64,000 nucleotides of DNA. Origin: Apostichopus japonicus. Lineage: Eukaryota > Echinodermata > Holothuroidea > Aspidochirotida > Stichopodidae. Positions 62,496 through 64,000 of the stretch are shown in pieces. The stretch lies in NCBI RefSeq assembly GCF_037975245.1, contig NC_092568.1, positions 6,296,501-6,360,500 on the forward strand, read 5' to 3'. The translations under genes were made by a program, and so were the position numbers. Each line of letters opens with the position of its first letter. The stretch's first letter is position 1. A model generated the notes under the pieces. It saw nothing but the letters and a program-made list of their open reading frames with translations, searched no databases and was not told the origin of the DNA.

Positions 62496-64000
62496 AAGTA
62501 AATATATAAAACCAACTCCCTCCTCCAAACACCCAGTCTGGTCTGGAGGGTGACAAGTGACAATATTTACCAGTCTCTAAGCTACTATTACACTGTCCAG
62601 GCTGTACAGTCCAAACGTTGGTTACCACTGACTAACACACCTCTAGGTCATGGCTCAAGACAGATACCATGACAATACACCCACAACCATCAAATATGCA
62701 ACCCAAGTGACCTTCTTCACCAATAGAGTTCACATCATATCACCATAATGTCCCTACATAAACTCAGTGTATCAGGCAACATTTACACATTACTTTAAAC
62801 ATACTGCCCACAGAAGCAAAGGGTGTATACCATAATACCATATCATGGACCAAGTCACTGGAAGAACCAATGTCATTAATATCAAGCAGCACTGACTCGT
62901 TACTGTATACTATTTGAAATATATAATTATTCATAGAAAACATCAGAATCAGTGTTTCTACAATGAAATCAAATTTACCACCCTTCTTCTCTACCATCCT
63001 TAACCCTCTTCTCCCTGCCTTTGCCCCTCCATCCTCACTTCTCTTTCTCCTTCCCGATCCTGTCCTCCAAAAGTAGAGCTAGTATGATTCATACACTGTA
63101 CAGGGTCTCTACACACTAACATTTGAAGAAACATGTTCACTACTGTAGTTCAATGTATTTTGGGATGTATCATGTACACTGAATTGTGCAGCCTGTACAC
63201 CCTGCTCCCTGCATTAAGTACACCAGAGCCTTATCCCATCCAAAGACCTTTCATTTTCACTCCTGTCACCTGACAACCCTATTCTCATACAAGCAATGCT
63301 AGAGGGTGGGTTAATGGTATAGCTGTAAATAAATGTTTCTTTATTACTCCCAACTACAGCTTTATATGGCAGTGGGGTATAGCAATAACATTGTGAGACT
63401 TCCGACCTTGAGTTTCAATTTGGGTCGTTTTTTGATGAGAAGAGTCAGTATTTCAGACTCTCACAAAAAGACATTAGTCTGTTTTCCAAGTAAGTAACAG
63501 GTAAAATAACTTCATGCCCTTCGAAGTTGCACTGCAGTACAATGCAGACAAATTAACAACCTGTCAAAATGACAGAAACATCTCTTTGTAACATTATACT
63601 TACTCTGTATTCTTGTATTTAAGAAATCTGTCCAAAGACAATTGTTTCATACCTTACACTTTTAAGATGAAATATGAAGATCAGCCTAGTAAAGATAATA
63701 AACTTATTGGCAGCCTGCTCACTTCTTTCTTCTTCCAAATGAAGCACCTTTCTGGTTAATCTAAACTAGCTCAGAAATGTTCATGATTTTTCTGGCCACG
63801 AGGAGGTTTCTGTGTCGGACTACCTTAAGTTAGCTTACTTCCAAACTTCCTATTCTATCAGTGACTATTTTAGTCATCATTTAAACTGCTAGCTTTTCTT
63901 GCTCTGTTCTCCTTTCCTGGTTTACTATACAAAGCTACCTTGGCTTGTACAAAATCAAAACCTTGAACAGTGTGGAAGTGTGAAAGTGAACCTTAATACA

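Larger units (their letters stand above)
61296..64000 (-). other. presumed PPP4R4 intron, no exon found
   Basis: Searched by eye for the expected preceding segment (ending near LPKVR) without success. The stretch holds two about 100-bp repeats at 61,854-62,082, a dispersed repeat at 62,350-62,495 and AT-rich DNA. The small open frames (62,440-62,628; 62,764-62,997) have no recognisable domain. Confidence 0.5.

Noticed and set aside
63400-63480. Possible missing PPP4R4 upstream exon
   Set aside because: An open stretch SEILTLLIKKRPKLKLK is present but has no matching splice phase and no similarity to the expected segment.

Overview
This is a stretch of an animal nuclear genome: intron-containing genes, AT-rich introns, a hAT transposon, a tRNA-type SINE and a very heavy load of minisatellites. 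The best guess is a marine invertebrate deuterostome (echinoderm, cephalochordate or hemichordate grade). The phylum cannot be fixed from the sequence. Exons were located by hand from splice signals, reading phase and similarity to known families. No alignment or gene finder was run.

Layout. From 1 to about 2,690 there is intergenic DNA with a degenerate tandem repeat, an inverted-repeat element and a possible retrotransposon fragment. A plus-strand gene of seven coding exons (2,690-10,195) encodes a protein of about 783 residues with a lysine-rich region and four C-terminal C2H2 zinc fingers. A tail-to-tail intergenic gap (10,196-16,590) carries three minisatellites. From 61,295 down to 16,591 the minus strand carries 23 coding exons of one large gene, recognised as PPP4R4, a HEAT-repeat regulatory subunit of protein phosphatase 4. 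Its first exons lie beyond 61,295 and were not found in the window. One PPP4R4 intron holds a 3,762-bp hAT-family transposon (37,770-41,531) inserted inside a 20-bp satellite.

The most striking feature is the relation between minisatellites and splice sites in PPP4R4. Arrays at 17,125-18,760, 21,390-22,459, 24,330-26,935 and 43,320-45,050, and a two-copy duplication at 47,994-48,175, each begin at a 5' splice site. In four of these five the repeat unit itself contains the end of the exon plus the GT donor. In the other (21,390-22,459) the units resemble the interior of the adjacent exon. A sixth short array (29,001-29,236) copies a 3' splice site. The gene therefore carries on the order of 100 copies of its own exon/intron junctions. 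In the 80-bp array each donor also lies in a perfect 8-bp-stem hairpin. From memory, minisatellites that repeat exon/intron junctions have been described in amphioxus as 'mirages'; this should be checked before claiming novelty.

The other arrays (29,430-31,945; 32,580-34,465; 37,075-42,575 around the hAT; 53,025-54,280; 56,195-57,835) are intronic, do not touch splice sites, and several show higher-order structure. Summing my boundaries, tandem repeats make up roughly a quarter of the window. The long open reading frames inside them are repeat artefacts, not genes.
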